Origin: Pandoraea thiooxydans
Lineage (GTDB): Bacteria; Pseudomonadota; Gammaproteobacteria; Burkholderiales; Burkholderiaceae
Reading direction: 5' to 3'
Length of the DNA stretch: 64,000 nt
Assembly: GCF_001931675.1 (NCBI RefSeq)
Contig: NZ_CP014839.1
Span: forward strand, 1,860,001 to 1,924,000
The stretch's first letter is position 1; the number at the start of each line of letters is the position of its first letter. This document shows positions 1-9,750 of the stretch, piece after piece. Below the pieces are notes generated by a model that did no database searches, had not been told where the DNA came from, and saw only the letters and a list, made by a program, of their open reading frames with translations. Made by a program: the position numbers and the translations under genes.

Positions 1-328
1 AGGACGGAAGATAAACCGGCGCGATGGTCGTGAAAACACCGAGCCGGACCTCGCCGGCCGCTGCGTTTCCGCCATCGTCCGCCTCGAACGCCGCCGCCAC
101 CGCCAGCAGTTGACGTGCCTCGCTCAATTTGCGCTCCCCGAATTGCGTAGCAATCAGGCCAGCGCCGAGCCCGCGCGTGAACAATGCCTCGTTGAACACA
201 GACTCCAGCTCGCGGATCGCCACCGAGATCGACGGCTGCGACACATTCAGCGCCCTGGCGGCGGCCGTGGTGCTGCCGGTCTCGGCCGCCGCCACGAAAT
301 ACCGCAACAACCGTAGCGAGATATGCAT
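1..328 (-). CDS. LysR-family transcriptional regulator, N-terminal part (cut by window edge)
   Basis: Reading leftward from an ATG at 328, the open frame runs off the window after about 109 residues. It opens with MHISLRLLRYFVAAAETGS and continues with a helix-turn-helix containing ALNVSQPSISVAIRELE, the classic LysR-type DNA-binding domain. After the linker helix it enters the start of the effector domain (GEVRLGVFTTIAPVYLP). It diverges from the CoA-transferase/acyl-CoA dehydrogenase pair, the usual arrangement for a LysR activator of its neighbour, so those genes are its likely targets. The inducer cannot be told from the fragment. Confidence 0.9.
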   Translation of the reverse strand, partial: MHISLRLLRYFVAAAETGSTTAAARALNVSQPSISVAIRELESVFNEALFTRGLGAGLIATQFGERKLSEARQLLAVAAAFEADDGGNAAAGEVRLGVFTTIAPVYLPS

Positions 329-497
329 TAAAAAATCCTATATCGATTAAATGAATTCCATATTTTACCTAATAGCTGCGCGCGCTCAGAATAGCCTGAC
401 GGATGTGGCATGAAGCTGCCTCGGACATCGAGGGCAGTGGGCCGTGAGCCGCATGTTCATCGCTGCTTGTGCGTTATTTCTGCATGGGAGGTAAACC
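329..497. promoter_or_regulatory. Divergent promoter region between LysR gene and CoA-transferase gene
   Basis: The stretch from about 329 to 375 is very AT-rich (runs such as AAAAATCC and CATATTTTACC) compared with the GC-rich flanks, which suits the promoters of the two divergent genes. An unambiguous T-N11-A LysR box could not be picked by eye. A good ribosome-binding site, GGAGGT at 486-491, precedes the TTG start at 498. Confidence 0.45.
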
Positions 498-1724
498 TTG
501 ATTGCACAACGACTGCCCCTGGCCGGCATTCGCGTAGTGGACTTCTCGCGGGTATTGGCAGGCCCTTTTTGCACCGCATTGCTGGGCGACCTTGGTGCCG
601 AGATTTTGAAGGTCGAACCGCCCGGCGGCGACGACTATCGCGCGGTCGGCCCCTTCGTCAATGGTCGCAGCGGCCTGTTCGAGGCAATCAACCGCAATAA
701 GCAGAGTATTGTCGTGGATCTGAAATCCGACGACGGGCGCGCGCTGGCGCAGCAACTGGCCACGCATGCCGACGTGGTGGTCGAGAACTTTCGCCCGGGC
801 GTGGCCGACCGCCTCGGCATCGGGTATGCCGCGCTCGCCGCTTTGAACCCGTCGCTGATCTATGCAAGCGTGTCCGGATTCGGCCAGACCGGGCCGGAAT
901 CGCACCGGCCGGCTTACGACATTGTCTTGCAGGCAATGTGCGGCCTGATGGATGCCACGGGCTCGCCGGACGGGCCGCCGACGCTGGTCGGCGAGTCGAT
1001 CTCGGACGTTGTCAGCGGCCTGTTCGCGTCGTGGGGGGTGCTGGCCGCGTTGTTTGCGCGCGAGCAGACCGGCCGTGGAACCCAGGTCGACGTTTCCATG
1101 TTCGATGCCACGCTCAGCCTGATGGCTACGCTGGTCGCGCGCTACGCGGCAACCGGTTTGACGCCGCAACGCGTCGGCAATCGACACCCGTGCTCGGCGC
1201 CGTTCGGCGCATACCGCGCGGCCGACGGATTCTATGTGGTTGCCGTGTTGAACAACCGTCTGTTCGAAACCTTTGCGCGCACCATCGGCCGGGCCGACCT
1301 GGCGACCGATCCGCGCTATGCCGATGACGACGCCCGCAGCCGCTTCGAGCCGGAATTGCGGCGCTGCATCGAAGCGTGGTCCGCCGCGTTGCCCGTGGCC
1401 GAAGTCAACCGCATCCTGGGCGACGCACACATTCCGGTGGCGCCGATCTGGAGTGTCAAGCAGGCACTCGAGAGCGAGCACGCGGCGTTTCGTGCGCTGC
1501 TCACGGAAGTGCCGGCACCGCACGGCCCGGCCGCGCGCGTGCCGTCGCAACCGGTCAAATTCTCGGGCTATGCAGCCAACCGGGTTGGGCGTGCGCCCGG
1601 CCTGGGCGAGCACACCGAACCCATCCTCGCAGACTGCCTGCGCCTGAGCCCGGAGCGCATCGCGCAATTGCGCGCCGCCGGGGCGTTCGGCCCGGCCCGC
1701 GCGACCGCTTCACAGGAGCCATGA
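498..1724 (+). CDS. CaiB/BaiF (family III) CoA-transferase
   Basis: This 408-residue protein has the usual family III CoA-transferase length and features: the N-terminal LAGIRVVDFSRVLAGPF segment, LGAEILKVEPPGGDDYR, VVENFRPGVADRLGI, and an aspartate near residue 171 (SISDVVSG) where the family carries its catalytic Asp. Such enzymes move CoA from an acyl-CoA donor to a free carboxylic acid. The start is TTG, chosen because GGAGGT lies seven bases upstream and the protein start aligns with the family. Only one base separates its stop from the acyl-CoA dehydrogenase start, so the two are translationally linked. The substrate is not determined by sequence; the hut genes downstream suggest an imidazole acid (inference). 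Confidence 0.9.
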   Translation: MIAQRLPLAGIRVVDFSRVLAGPFCTALLGDLGAEILKVEPPGGDDYRAVGPFVNGRSGLFEAINRNKQSIVVDLKSDDGRALAQQLATHADVVVENFRPGVADRLGIGYAALAALNPSLIYASVSGFGQTGPESHRPAYDIVLQAMCGLMDATGSPDGPPTLVGESISDVVSGLFASWGVLAALFAREQTGRGTQVDVSMFDATLSLMATLVARYAATGLTPQRVGNRHPCSAPFGAYRAADGFYVVAVLNNRLFETFARTIGRADLATDPRYADDDARSRFEPELRRCIEAWSAALPVAEVNRILGDAHIPVAPIWSVKQALESEHAAFRALLTEVPAPHGPAARVPSQPVKFSGYAANRVGRAPGLGEHTEPILADCLRLSPERIAQLRAAGAFGPARATASQEP

Positions 1725-1725
1725 C

Positions 1726-2940
1726 ATGTTGCCCAGACTCGGCATTGAACACGACGACATCGAAATCGCCAGCGCCATCGAGCGCTTTGCACAACACGAA
1801 CTGGCGCCACACGCCCGTCAGGTGGACGAGGAGGAGATAGCCACGACACGCTACGTGCCGGCCTTGGCCGAACTCGGTGTGATGGGCATGAATCTGCCCG
1901 AGCGCTGGGGCGGGGTCGGTGCTTCGCCCACCGGCGTGATCCTGTCACTGGTCGAGATCGCCAAGGCCTGTGCCGCGACCTCCTCGATGGTCGGCGCGCA
2001 TTACCTCGCCACCGATTCGGTACTGATCGGCGGCGACGACGCCATCCGCGACCGCCTGTTGCCTGCCGCGGCAGCCGGCGCCCGACTCGGGGCATTCGCC
2101 CTGACCGAACCGCGCGCGGGCTCGAATCCGGCCGATATGGCAACGCGCGCCACCGCGCACAGCGATGGCTATCGGATTCAGGGGGTCAAACACTTCATCT
2201 CGAATGCGGGCGACGCGGACTTTATCGTCGTGTATGCAAAAACCGACCCCGCAGCCGGCGTGCGCGGTATCAGTGCATTCGTGGTGGAGCGGGGCACGCC
2301 GGGCCTGGTCATTTCGCCGCCGGAAAAATTGATGGGCATTCGCGGCGCGCCGGCGCACGAAATCGTGCTCGACTGCGTCGTGCCGCGCGCCAACCGGTTG
2401 GGCGAGGAGGGGAGCGGTTTTCGTACCGCGATGCGAGTGCTCGACAACAGCCGCCTCGACGTTGCCGCGACCTGCATCGGCATCGCCGAAGCCGCGCTGG
2501 CCGCCGCGCTGGACTGGGTTGCGCAGCGCATCGTCGGAGGCGAGCCGCTCGCCTGCAAGCAGGGCATTCAGTGGATGCTGGCCGACATGAAAGTGCGTCT
2601 GGAGGCCGCCTGGCTGCTGACGCTGCAGGCCGCCGCCAGGCGCGGCGCCGCGCAGCCTTTGACGGAGGCTGCCGCGATGGCCAAATGGTACGCCTCCGAA
2701 GCGGCGGCTTACGTCACGGACATGGCCTTGCAGATTCATGGCGGCTACGGCTTCACGCGCGACATGCCGCTCGAGCGCTTCGCGCGCGACGCTCGCATCA
2801 TGCGCATCTATGAAGGCTCGTCGGAAATCCAGCGCACGGTCATCGCCAGGCACATGCTGGGTCGCCCTTCAAGTACGCCATCGTTGCCGGGCAACGCCCC
2901 GGCAAGCGCCATGCCGGAACCGGCGCGGGGGGCTGGTTAA
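1726..2940 (+). CDS. Acyl-CoA dehydrogenase
   Basis: A 404-residue flavoprotein dehydrogenase with the full family layout. AFALTEPRAGSN is the FAD/substrate signature, FISNAGDADF follows, QIHGGYGF sits in the C-terminal helical domain, and RIYEGSSEIQR carries the glutamate (YEG) that acts as catalytic base in short/medium-chain enzymes. It introduces an alpha,beta double bond into an acyl-CoA and passes electrons to ETF. It is paired with the CoA-transferase, so a free acid is probably first activated by CoA transfer and then desaturated. The last 30 residues are a Pro/Ala-rich extension beyond the usual end. Confidence 0.92.
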   Translation: MLPRLGIEHDDIEIASAIERFAQHELAPHARQVDEEEIATTRYVPALAELGVMGMNLPERWGGVGASPTGVILSLVEIAKACAATSSMVGAHYLATDSVLIGGDDAIRDRLLPAAAAGARLGAFALTEPRAGSNPADMATRATAHSDGYRIQGVKHFISNAGDADFIVVYAKTDPAAGVRGISAFVVERGTPGLVISPPEKLMGIRGAPAHEIVLDCVVPRANRLGEEGSGFRTAMRVLDNSRLDVAATCIGIAEAALAAALDWVAQRIVGGEPLACKQGIQWMLADMKVRLEAAWLLTLQAAARRGAAQPLTEAAAMAKWYASEAAAYVTDMALQIHGGYGFTRDMPLERFARDARIMRIYEGSSEIQRTVIARHMLGRPSSTPSLPGNAPASAMPEPARGAG

Positions 2941-2973
2941 CACCTACAAGAAACTGATTTTTAATTTAAGCGA

Positions 2974-2990
2974 GTTGTATATACTGGTAT
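2974..2990 (+). promoter_or_regulatory. Candidate HutC operator in promoter of the transporter-hut operon
   Basis: The sequence GTTGTATATACTGGTAT contains TGTATATAC, which matches what I recall of the HutC operator core in proteobacteria (TGTATATACA) except for the last base. It lies about 90 bases before the first gene of the plus-strand operon that carries hutC itself, in a short AT-rich island. HutC would repress here and be released by urocanate. The assignment rests on one site and on the presence of hutC in the operon. Confidence 0.55.
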
Positions 2991-3080
2991 GGTCAGCATC
3001 GTTAGCGTCGTTGGGCAATCGCTCCACCAGCCTCCGGACCGAGGTCGGTTTTGTCAGTCTACACACTAGGAGAAGCGTCG

Positions 3081-3923
3081 ATGAAATCTTTTTCCATCTT
3101 CAAACGGGGTGCTCTATCGCTGTGCGCATGCGCAGTGACGCTGGCAACGCTGACGGTGACTGCCCACGCCGAGGATTTGCTCGCCAAGGTCAAGCACGAC
3201 GGTGTGCTGACCATCGGCACCGAAATGCAATTCGCGCCGTTCGACTTCCTGCAAAACGGCCAACATGAGGGCTTCAACAAGGATTTCTTTAACGAAGTCG
3301 GCAAAGAACTCGGCGTGAAGGTGAAATTCCTCGATTTGCCGTGGCCTAGCGTGCTCCCGGGACTTGAAGCGGGCAAGTTCGAATTGGTGGGCGGACCGGT
3401 AACGATTACCAAGGCGCGCATGGCGCGCTACGCGTTCACTTTGCCTATCGCCGATGCCACCACGGCGCTGCTCAAGCGCGCTGATGACAAGAGCATCAAC
3501 AAACCTCAGGACATCGCCGGCAAGCCGGTCGGCGGCGGCAAGGGCTCCGCGCAACTGGCGCAGTTGCAGGCCTACGTCGCCCACTTGCCCGGCAAGGCCG
3601 ATATCCGCGAGTACATCGACAACAACCAGGCCTATGCCGATCTCGCGGCCGGCCGCATCGACGCGGTGGGCAATTCGCTGCCCAACCTGGCTTATGTGGC
3701 CAAGCAACGCCCGAAAGTCTTCGCGGTGGTGCTGCCGACCTTTGGCGCCAAGACTTACTTCGGTTTTGTCGGGCGCAAGGACGCCGATAGCCGGGCGCTG
3801 ATCGACGCGGTCGACAAAATCATCATCGAAATGGACAAGGACGGGCGCATGGCCGCGCTGCAGAAGAAGTGGTTCGGGCTGGCAATGGATATGCCGCAAA
3901 CGATGCCGGCAATCAATTTCTGA
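3081..3923 (+). CDS. Periplasmic amino-acid-binding protein of a polar amino acid ABC importer
   Basis: A 280-residue family 3 solute-binding protein. The start is set at ATG 3081, behind AGGAGA at 3068-3073. The first 30 residues form a Sec signal peptide (KRGALSLCACAV core, ending AHAED). The mature part begins VLTIGTEMQFAPFDFLQNGQ and contains the ligand-binding fold typical of His/Lys/Arg/Gln-type receptors. As the first gene of an operon that continues with two permeases, an ATPase and the hut genes, it most likely captures histidine, urocanate or a related imidazole compound. Specificity is inferred only from position. Confidence 0.9.
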   Translation: MKSFSIFKRGALSLCACAVTLATLTVTAHAEDLLAKVKHDGVLTIGTEMQFAPFDFLQNGQHEGFNKDFFNEVGKELGVKVKFLDLPWPSVLPGLEAGKFELVGGPVTITKARMARYAFTLPIADATTALLKRADDKSINKPQDIAGKPVGGGKGSAQLAQLQAYVAHLPGKADIREYIDNNQAYADLAAGRIDAVGNSLPNLAYVAKQRPKVFAVVLPTFGAKTYFGFVGRKDADSRALIDAVDKIIIEMDKDGRMAALQKKWFGLAMDMPQTMPAINF

Positions 3924-3936
3924 TCGCGTGCGGACT

Positions 3937-3958
3937 GCCCGGCGCAGCGGCGCCGGGC
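3937..3958 (+). promoter_or_regulatory. Strong hairpin between binding-protein and permease genes
   Basis: A perfect 9-bp stem (GCCCGGCGC, loop AGCG, GCGCCGGGC) begins 14 bases after the binding-protein stop. No T-run follows at once, so it is more likely an mRNA-stabilising or partial-attenuation hairpin than a full terminator. Such elements commonly keep the binding protein more abundant than its membrane partners. Confidence 0.6.
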
Positions 3959-4002
3959 CTCGTATGCGACAGATTTTTCAGCGTCTTGTCGAGAGTGTTC
4001 CT

Positions 4003-4653
4003 ATGTCGGGTTTGACTACCTTCGTTCAAAGCATGCCGTTGCTCGCGCATGCCGCGATCAGCACGATCTGGATCTCGCTGCTGAGTCTCTTCATCGGTTT
4101 TTTCATCGGCACCGGGGTCTGCGCGGCGCGTCTGAGCCGGCATGCAGTGCTGCGCTGGATTGGCGGCGTCTACGTCGGCGTGTTTCGCGGGGTGCCGATG
4201 CTGGTCCAGCTGCTGGTCGCCTATTACTGCCTGCCGTTCATCGGCATCAACGTACCCCCGCTGGTCGCCGCGGTCGGTACCGCCTCGCTGTGCACCGCGT
4301 CGTATATCGCGGAAATCATGCGCGGCGGGTTTCTCGGCATCCCGGCCGGACAACTGGAGGCGGCCCGCGTACTGGGGATGTCATGGTTCGATATGCTGGT
4401 GCGCATCCAGGTCCCGCAGGCGCTGCGCCTGACGTTGCCGGCGCTGGTCAACGAGATGATCCTGCTGCTCAAGGCTTCATCGCTGATCTCGGTGGTCGGG
4501 GTCGAGGAGCTGACCCGCACCGCCCAGAATGTCGCCGCCAGCACGTTCGAGCCGTTGCCCGCTTATCTGGGTGCGGCGGTGATCTATCTGTGCATCAACG
4601 GCGTGCTTGCGCTGGCCGGCCAGGCCGCCGAGCGGCGTCTGAAGATCGCTTGA
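4003..4653 (+). CDS. Amino acid ABC transporter permease (first of two)
   Basis: A HisM/HisQ-type inner-membrane permease of about 216 residues when started at ATG 4003 (MSGLTTFVQ), which has GAGAG upstream. In-frame starts at 3928 and 3964 are possible but run through the hairpin or lack a ribosome-binding site. It shows GVFRGVPMLVQLLVAYY, the EAA cytoplasmic loop (LEAARVLGMSWFDMLVRIQVPQA) that docks to the ATPase, and about five membrane segments. It pairs with the next gene to form the heterodimeric channel. Confidence 0.92.
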   Translation: MSGLTTFVQSMPLLAHAAISTIWISLLSLFIGFFIGTGVCAARLSRHAVLRWIGGVYVGVFRGVPMLVQLLVAYYCLPFIGINVPPLVAAVGTASLCTASYIAEIMRGGFLGIPAGQLEAARVLGMSWFDMLVRIQVPQALRLTLPALVNEMILLLKASSLISVVGVEELTRTAQNVAASTFEPLPAYLGAAVIYLCINGVLALAGQAAERRLKIA

Positions 4654-4666
4654 GGGGAGCGCGATC

Positions 4667-5329
4667 ATGCATATCAATCCAAGCGTCATCACCAGCAATG
4701 CGGGCCCGATACTCGACGGACTGGGCATTACCGTTTTTACCTGGACCGCGGGCATCGCCATCGGCATCGCCCTGGGATTTTTCATCGCCGTGCTGCAGAT
4801 CTTTTGCGGCCGGGTCGTCCGCGGGGCGCTGCGCGTCTATATTGAAATCATCCGCGGTACGCCGTTCTTGCTGCAATTGTTCCTGTTGTACTACGGCGGC
4901 CCGTCGTTCGGCCTGCGGCTCGAGCCGATGACCGCCGGCATATTGGGCCTGGGCCTTTATGGCAGCGCCTATTTTGCCGAGATTTTCCGCGCCGGATTTC
5001 TCTCCGTTCCGTCCGGGCAGCTGGAAGCCGCCGACGTGCTCGGCATGGCGCGCTGGCAAATGATCCTGCGCATCCAGGTACCGCAGATGCTGGTGATCAT
5101 CGTGCCGGCCCTGGTCAATCTGATCATCGTCCTGAGCAAGGAAACAGCCGTGTTGTCGATCGTCACGGTGCCCGAGCTTACCTTTGTGCTCACCGCGATC
5201 GGCTCGGCTTCGTTTGCCTTCGTCGAGACGCTGCTGACGCTGTGCCTGTGCTACCTGGCCCTGGTCGAACTGACCGCGCGTGCCGGACGCTGGATGGAAT
5301 CCCGCGTCGGGCGCTTCATGATTCGCTGA
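4667..5329 (+). CDS. Amino acid ABC transporter permease (second of two)
   Basis: A 220-residue permease homologous to the previous gene, with [20 protein letters not shown], the EAA loop ([20 protein letters not shown]) and about five hydrophobic segments. The start follows a GAGGGGAG ribosome-binding site 13 bases after the previous stop. It is the second half of the membrane channel for the importer in this operon. Confidence 0.92.
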   Translation: MHINPSVITSNAGPILDGLGITVFTWTAGIAIGIALGFFIAVLQIFCGRVVRGALRVYIEIIRGTPFLLQLFLLYYGGPSFGLRLEPMTAGILGLGLYGSAYFAEIFRAGFLSVPSGQLEAADVLGMARWQMILRIQVPQMLVIIVPALVNLIIVLSKETAVLSIVTVPELTFVLTAIGSASFAFVETLLTLCLCYLALVELTARAGRWMESRVGRFMIR

Positions 5330-5348
5330 AATACCGGAAAAAGCCGTT

Positions 5349-6200
5349 ATGGACCTTATCAATCAAAACCCGGCCAGCGCCGATGCCGCACCGCTGATTC
5401 AGATCAAACAGCTCGCCAAGCATTTCGGCGCGACACAGGTGCTGAAGGATATTTCGCTCGACATCCGGAAATCGGAGGTGGTGTGCATCATTGGCCCGTC
5501 GGGCTCCGGCAAAAGCACGCTGCTGCGCTGCCTGGCGTTCCTCGAGGAATACTCGAGCGGCCAGGTGCTGATCGAGGGTGAACTGCTGGGCTATGTCGAT
5601 CAGGCCGACGGCCAGCGTGCGCGCGCGCCGCAGCGCGAGATCAACCGGGTGCGGCGCAACGTCGGCATGGTGTTCCAGCAATTCAATCTATGGCCGCACA
5701 TGACGGCGCTGGGCAACGTCATGGAAGCGCTGCTGCGGGTACGCAAGATGCCGCGCGACCAAGCCCGCGAGCATGCGCTGGCGATGCTCGACAAGGTCGG
5801 GCTGAGTGCCAAGGCCGACGCCTATCCGGCGCGCCTGTCGGGCGGCCAGCAACAGCGGGTTGCGATTGCCCGGGCGCTGGCGATGGAGCCGCACATCATG
5901 CTGTTCGACGAGCCGACCTCGGCGCTCGACCCGGAGCTGGTCGGGGAAGTGCTGCAGGTCATGAAGGACCTGGCCCGCGAGGGCATGACGATGGTGGTGG
6001 TCACGCACGAAATGGGTTTCGCCGCGCAAGTGGCCGACACGGTCGTGTTCATCGATCATGGCACTATCGTCGCGCGCGGCACGCCGCAGCAAGTCTTCCA
6101 CGACAACCATCATCCGCGCCTGTCGCAGTTCCTGCAGAACTATTTCGACCGCAATGCGTTCTGGACGCGCGAGGACGCCTCCAAGGAAGACGCCGCATGA
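5349..6200 (+). CDS. Amino acid ABC transporter ATP-binding protein
   Basis: A 283-residue ABC ATPase. The Walker A motif is GPSGSGKST (about residues 54-62), the Q-loop region is [12 protein letters not shown], the signature is [15 protein letters not shown], Walker B is [14 protein letters not shown] and the H-loop is [10 protein letters not shown]. All residues needed for ATP hydrolysis are present. A 20-residue insert ([17 protein letters not shown]) sits between Walker A and the Q-loop, a variation often seen in this polar amino acid subfamily. Its stop overlaps the aminotransferase start (ATGA). Confidence 0.95.
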   Translation: MDLINQNPASADAAPLIQIKQLAKHFGATQVLKDISLDIRKSEVVCIIGPSGSGKSTLLRCLAFLEEYSSGQVLIEGELLGYVDQADGQRARAPQREINRVRRNVGMVFQQFNLWPHMTALGNVMEALLRVRKMPRDQAREHALAMLDKVGLSAKADAYPARLSGGQQQRVAIARALAMEPHIMLFDEPTSALDPELVGEVLQVMKDLAREGMTMVVVTHEMGFAAQVADTVVFIDHGTIVARGTPQQVFHDNHHPRLSQFLQNYFDRNAFWTREDASKEDAA

Positions 6201-7366
6201 GCACCGCGCCTTTGCTCGAACGCGTACGCCCGGCGGTGCGGGACTTGCCCGCCTATAACGCCGGCCTGTCGGCCGAATACGTGCGCCGCACCTATGGCGT
6301 GGCACACGTGGCCAAGCTCGGCAGCAACGAAAACCCACTGGGCGCCAGCCCCGCGGTGGCGACAGCCCTGGGACAAATCGGCGCCGAACTGGCGCAGTAT
6401 CCCGATCCGGCCTGCGGCGCGTTGAGCGAGCGCCTGGCGGCCGAGCTCGGGATTCATCCCGCGCGGCTGATTTTCGGTAACGGCTCGGAAGATCTGATCG
6501 CGATCGCCGCGCACACTTTTCTCGCGCCCGGCGACGAGGTGGTGACGATGACGCCGGCTTTCGGGCTGCACACGATCTATCCGGCCGCCGCCGGCGCCCG
6601 TGTGGTGACGGTGCCGCTCAGGCCCGATTTCACCATCGACGTCGAGCGTCTGATTGCCGCGGTCTCGCCGGATACCCGGATGCTGATCCTGAGCAATCCG
6701 TCGAATCCGGTGGGCTCCGCGCTTTGCCGCCAGGACATGCAGCGCCTGCTGGCGGCACTGAGTCCGGCCACGCTGGTACTGTGGGACGAAGCTTATTACG
6801 AGTACGCGGCGACCGATGCCGATTACCCGGACGGCCTGCAGTTGCTGGGCGCCACGTCGCTGCCGTGGCTGTTGCTGCGTACTTTCTCGAAGGCATACGG
6901 GCTGGCCGGGTTGCGCATTGGTTACGGCGTGGCCGCCGACAGCGCCATGCTCGAACTGATGCACCGGATGCGTACGCCGTTCAACGTCAACCGGTTGGCG
7001 CAAAGCGCCGCGCTCGCGGCACTCGACGACCGAGCGCATCTGCGCGCGAGCGTGCGCCATGCCACCGATGAGCGCGAGCGCATCGGTGAGGCGTTGCGCG
7101 AGCGCGGTTATCGCGTCGCGCCCTCGCGCGCCAATTTCGTGTTTTTCGATACCGGCGAACATGCGCTGTCGCTGGCCAGACGACTGCTCGAGCGCGGCGT
7201 CATCGTCAAGCCCTGGCTCGAGCCCGGCTACCAGCGCTGCATGCGCGTGTCGGTCGGCAGCCGCGCCGACAACGACCTGTTTCTCGCCGCGTTGCACGCC
7301 TGCGCCAGCATCGGGCCGGCGCAGCATCCCATTGACCGCTCTTGCGAATCCTTGTCCAAGCCATGA
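6197..7366 (+). CDS. HisC-like PLP aminotransferase (class I/II), probably acting on histidine
   Basis: A 389-residue fold-type I aminotransferase closest in pattern to histidinol-phosphate aminotransferase: [10 protein letters not shown] near the N terminus, [14 protein letters not shown], the cofactor aspartate in [10 protein letters not shown], the PLP lysine in [16 protein letters not shown] and the carboxylate-binding arginine near the C terminus (MRVSVGS). No other his biosynthesis genes are nearby, and it is locked between a transporter and hutC by 4-bp overlaps on both sides. It is therefore probably catabolic, for example converting histidine to imidazolepyruvate or accepting a related amino acid. 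This role is inference from context. Confidence 0.85.
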   Translation: MSTAPLLERVRPAVRDLPAYNAGLSAEYVRRTYGVAHVAKLGSNENPLGASPAVATALGQIGAELAQYPDPACGALSERLAAELGIHPARLIFGNGSEDLIAIAAHTFLAPGDEVVTMTPAFGLHTIYPAAAGARVVTVPLRPDFTIDVERLIAAVSPDTRMLILSNPSNPVGSALCRQDMQRLLAALSPATLVLWDEAYYEYAATDADYPDGLQLLGATSLPWLLLRTFSKAYGLAGLRIGYGVAADSAMLELMHRMRTPFNVNRLAQSAALAALDDRAHLRASVRHATDERERIGEALRERGYRVAPSRANFVFFDTGEHALSLARRLLERGVIVKPWLEPGYQRCMRVSVGSRADNDLFLAALHACASIGPAQHPIDRSCESLSKP

Positions 7367-8133
7367 AACCCAACGCCCGATCACACATATCCTCGGTTCG
7401 GGAACCGGCCGCGCCCGCTGCGTTGTACGAGCAGGTGAAGAATTTCATTCGTGAGCGTGTCAGCGCTGGCGAGTGGAAGCCCGGCGACCGCATCCCGTCG
7501 GAATTGAACCTGGTCGATACGCTGGGCGTCTCGCGCATGACGATCAATCGCGCGTTGCGCGAACTGACCGAGCAGGGCGCGCTGGTGCGGCTCTCCGGCG
7601 TCGGCACGTTTGTGGCGGAGAGCAAACCGCAATCGACGCTGCTGATGATCGCCCACATCGGAGACGAAATCCGCGCGCGCGGCCACAGCTACGACTACGA
7701 GATCCTGCTGCAGGCCCGCGAGACGGCGTCCGTCGAGGTGGCCGCCGCGCTCGATTTGCCGGTCGGCAGTTCGGTGTATCACGTCATTTGCGTGCACCGT
7801 GAGGATGGCCTGCCGGTGCAGCTCGAAGACCGTTACGTCAATCCGGCCAGCGCGCCGGACTTCCTGCAGCAGGATTTCACGGCGATCCGCCCGTCGCAGT
7901 ATCTGCTCGATACCGTGCCGGCCCACGAGATCGAACATGTCGTGGAGGCCGAGTTGCCGACCCCGACGGAAGCCAAGTGGCTCGACATCCGTGCCGACCA
8001 GCCGTGTCTGACGCTGGTGCGCCGGACCTGGGCGCGCGGCCTGCCGGTCACCTTCGCCCGCTTCGTCCACCCCGGCTCGCGCTATCGGCTGGGCTGCCGC
8101 TTTCAACCCGACACCATGCAGCAACAAAGCTGA
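7363..8133 (+). CDS. hutC: HutC, GntR-family repressor of histidine utilisation
   Basis: A 256-residue GntR/HutC regulator starting at ATG 7363, where it overlaps the previous stop (ATGA). The N-terminal winged helix contains [18 protein letters not shown] and [26 protein letters not shown]. The C-terminal UTRA effector domain (about residues 95-245) includes [21 protein letters not shown]. In known systems urocanate binds this domain and releases the repressor. Lying inside the operon, it should regulate itself and all downstream hut genes through the site near 2976. Confidence 0.95.
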   Translation: MKPNARSHISSVREPAAPAALYEQVKNFIRERVSAGEWKPGDRIPSELNLVDTLGVSRMTINRALRELTEQGALVRLSGVGTFVAESKPQSTLLMIAHIGDEIRARGHSYDYEILLQARETASVEVAAALDLPVGSSVYHVICVHREDGLPVQLEDRYVNPASAPDFLQQDFTAIRPSQYLLDTVPAHEIEHVVEAELPTPTEAKWLDIRADQPCLTLVRRTWARGLPVTFARFVHPGSRYRLGCRFQPDTMQQQS

Positions 8134-8165
8134 CGGCCAGTGACGGTTCAAACCAAGAGGACATG

Positions 8166-9710
8166 ATGAGTAATTTCGGTGACATTTTGACGCTCGTGCC
8201 GGGCTCCGTGAGCCTGGCTCAACTGCGCCGCATCTGGCGCGGCCGCACGCCGCTGGCGATCGACACCTCGGCGCTGGTCGAGGTCGGCCGCGCGCAGGCG
8301 GTGGTGGCCGAGGTGGTGGCGAGCGACGCCGTCGTGTACGGCATCAATACCGGCTTCGGCAAATTGGCGCAAACCATCATTCCGGTCGACCGTCTGGCCG
8401 AGCTGCAGCGCAATCTGGTGCTTTCGCACAGCGTGGGCACCGGCGCGCTGCTGCCCGAAGCCACGGTGCGCCTGGTGATGGCGCTCAAGGCAATCAGCCT
8501 GGCGCGCGGGCATTCGGGCGTGCGGCCTGAGGTGGTGCTGGCGCTGGTGCGCCTGATCAACGCAGGCGTCTACCCCTGCATCCCCGCCAAGGGTTCAGTG
8601 GGCGCCTCGGGCGACCTGGCGCCGCTGGCCCACCTCGCCGCGACCCTGATCGGCGTGGGCGAGGCGATGGTCGACGCACAGCGCATGCCCGCGCTCGACG
8701 CGTTGCGCCAGGCCGGGCTCGAACCGCTCGTGCTGGGTCCCAAGGAGGGCTTGGCGCTGCTCAACGGCACCCAGGTCTCGACCGCGCTGGGACTCATTGG
8801 GCTGTTCGGCGCCGAAGATGTGTTCGCCGCCGGCGTGATGGCCGGGGCGCTCTCGCTCGAGGCGATCAAGGGTTCGATCGTGCCGTTCGATCCTCGCATT
8901 CACGCCGCGCGCGGGCAGGTCGGGCAAATCGACATCGCCGCCGTGTATCACGAACTGATCGCCGGTAGCCAGATCCTGGCCTCGCATCGCCACTGCGGAC
9001 ACGTACAGGATCCGTATTCGATCCGCTGTCAGCCGCAAGTCATGGGGGCGTGCCTGGATCAGATCCGGCACGCGGCCGGGATCCTGCAAATCGAAGCGAA
9101 TGCCGCGTCGGACAACCCGCTGGTCTTCAGCGATGCCGGCGATGTGCTCTCGGGCGGCAATTTCCACGCCGAACCGGTGGCCTTTGCCGCTGATGCGCTG
9201 GCCGTGGCGATCGCTGAAATCGGTGCGATCTCCGAGCGGCGCCTGGCGCTGCTGCTCGACTCGAACCTGAGCGGTCTGCCGCCGTTCCTGGTGACCGACG
9301 GCGGCATCAATTCGGGCTTCATGATCGCGCAGGTGACTGCCGCGGCGCTGGCCTCCGAGAACAAGTCGCTGGCGCACCCGGCCAGCGTGGACAGCCTGCC
9401 CACCTCGGCCAACCAGGAAGACCACGTCTCGATGGCCACCTTCGCGGCGCGCCGGCTGGGCGACATGGTCGAGAACACCGCCGTGGTGGTCGGCATCGAG
9501 GCAATGGCCGCCGCGCAGGGTATCGAATTCCACCGCCCGTTGCGCTCGACCGACTTGATGGAGCAGGCGCTCGCCGAGATCCGTTCGCGCGTCGCGTTCT
9601 ATGAGCAAGACCGCTATTTCGCCCCCGACATTGCCGCGATGAAGGACTGGGCGCTCACGCCCGGCGCGCCCGCCGTACTGGCGCGCACGTTGCCGAGCGC
9701 GGCCCGTTGA
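8166..9710 (+). CDS. hutH: Histidine ammonia-lyase
   Basis: The 514-residue enzyme of the aromatic amino acid lyase family deaminates L-histidine to trans-urocanate. The Ala-Ser-Gly triad that cyclises to the MIO electrophile is at residues 147-149 ([15 protein letters not shown]). Other landmarks are [20 protein letters not shown] and DNPLVF. Two ATG codons are adjacent (8163 and 8166); 8166 is preferred because it lies five bases from AAGAGG, but 8163 is equally in frame. It is separated from hutC by only 32 bases with no visible promoter. Confidence 0.97.
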   Translation: MSNFGDILTLVPGSVSLAQLRRIWRGRTPLAIDTSALVEVGRAQAVVAEVVASDAVVYGINTGFGKLAQTIIPVDRLAELQRNLVLSHSVGTGALLPEATVRLVMALKAISLARGHSGVRPEVVLALVRLINAGVYPCIPAKGSVGASGDLAPLAHLAATLIGVGEAMVDAQRMPALDALRQAGLEPLVLGPKEGLALLNGTQVSTALGLIGLFGAEDVFAAGVMAGALSLEAIKGSIVPFDPRIHAARGQVGQIDIAAVYHELIAGSQILASHRHCGHVQDPYSIRCQPQVMGACLDQIRHAAGILQIEANAASDNPLVFSDAGDVLSGGNFHAEPVAFAADALAVAIAEIGAISERRLALLLDSNLSGLPPFLVTDGGINSGFMIAQVTAAALASENKSLAHPASVDSLPTSANQEDHVSMATFAARRLGDMVENTAVVVGIEAMAAAQGIEFHRPLRSTDLMEQALAEIRSRVAFYEQDRYFAPDIAAMKDWALTPGAPAVLARTLPSAAR

Positions 9711-9750
9711 GGCCGTTTCCCTTTCACCCGATTGCTGTTAGGAGTCTGTC

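Noticed and set aside
474-1667. Long minus-strand open frame opposite the CoA-transferase
   Set aside because: It is a shadow of a GC-rich gene with clear family motifs on the plus strand; the minus translation is Arg/Gly/His-rich and has no domain.
5690-6196. Upstream extension of the aminotransferase frame into the ABC ATPase gene
   Set aside because: The ATPase has all its motifs in the other frame up to 6200; the aminotransferase homology begins at ATG 6197.
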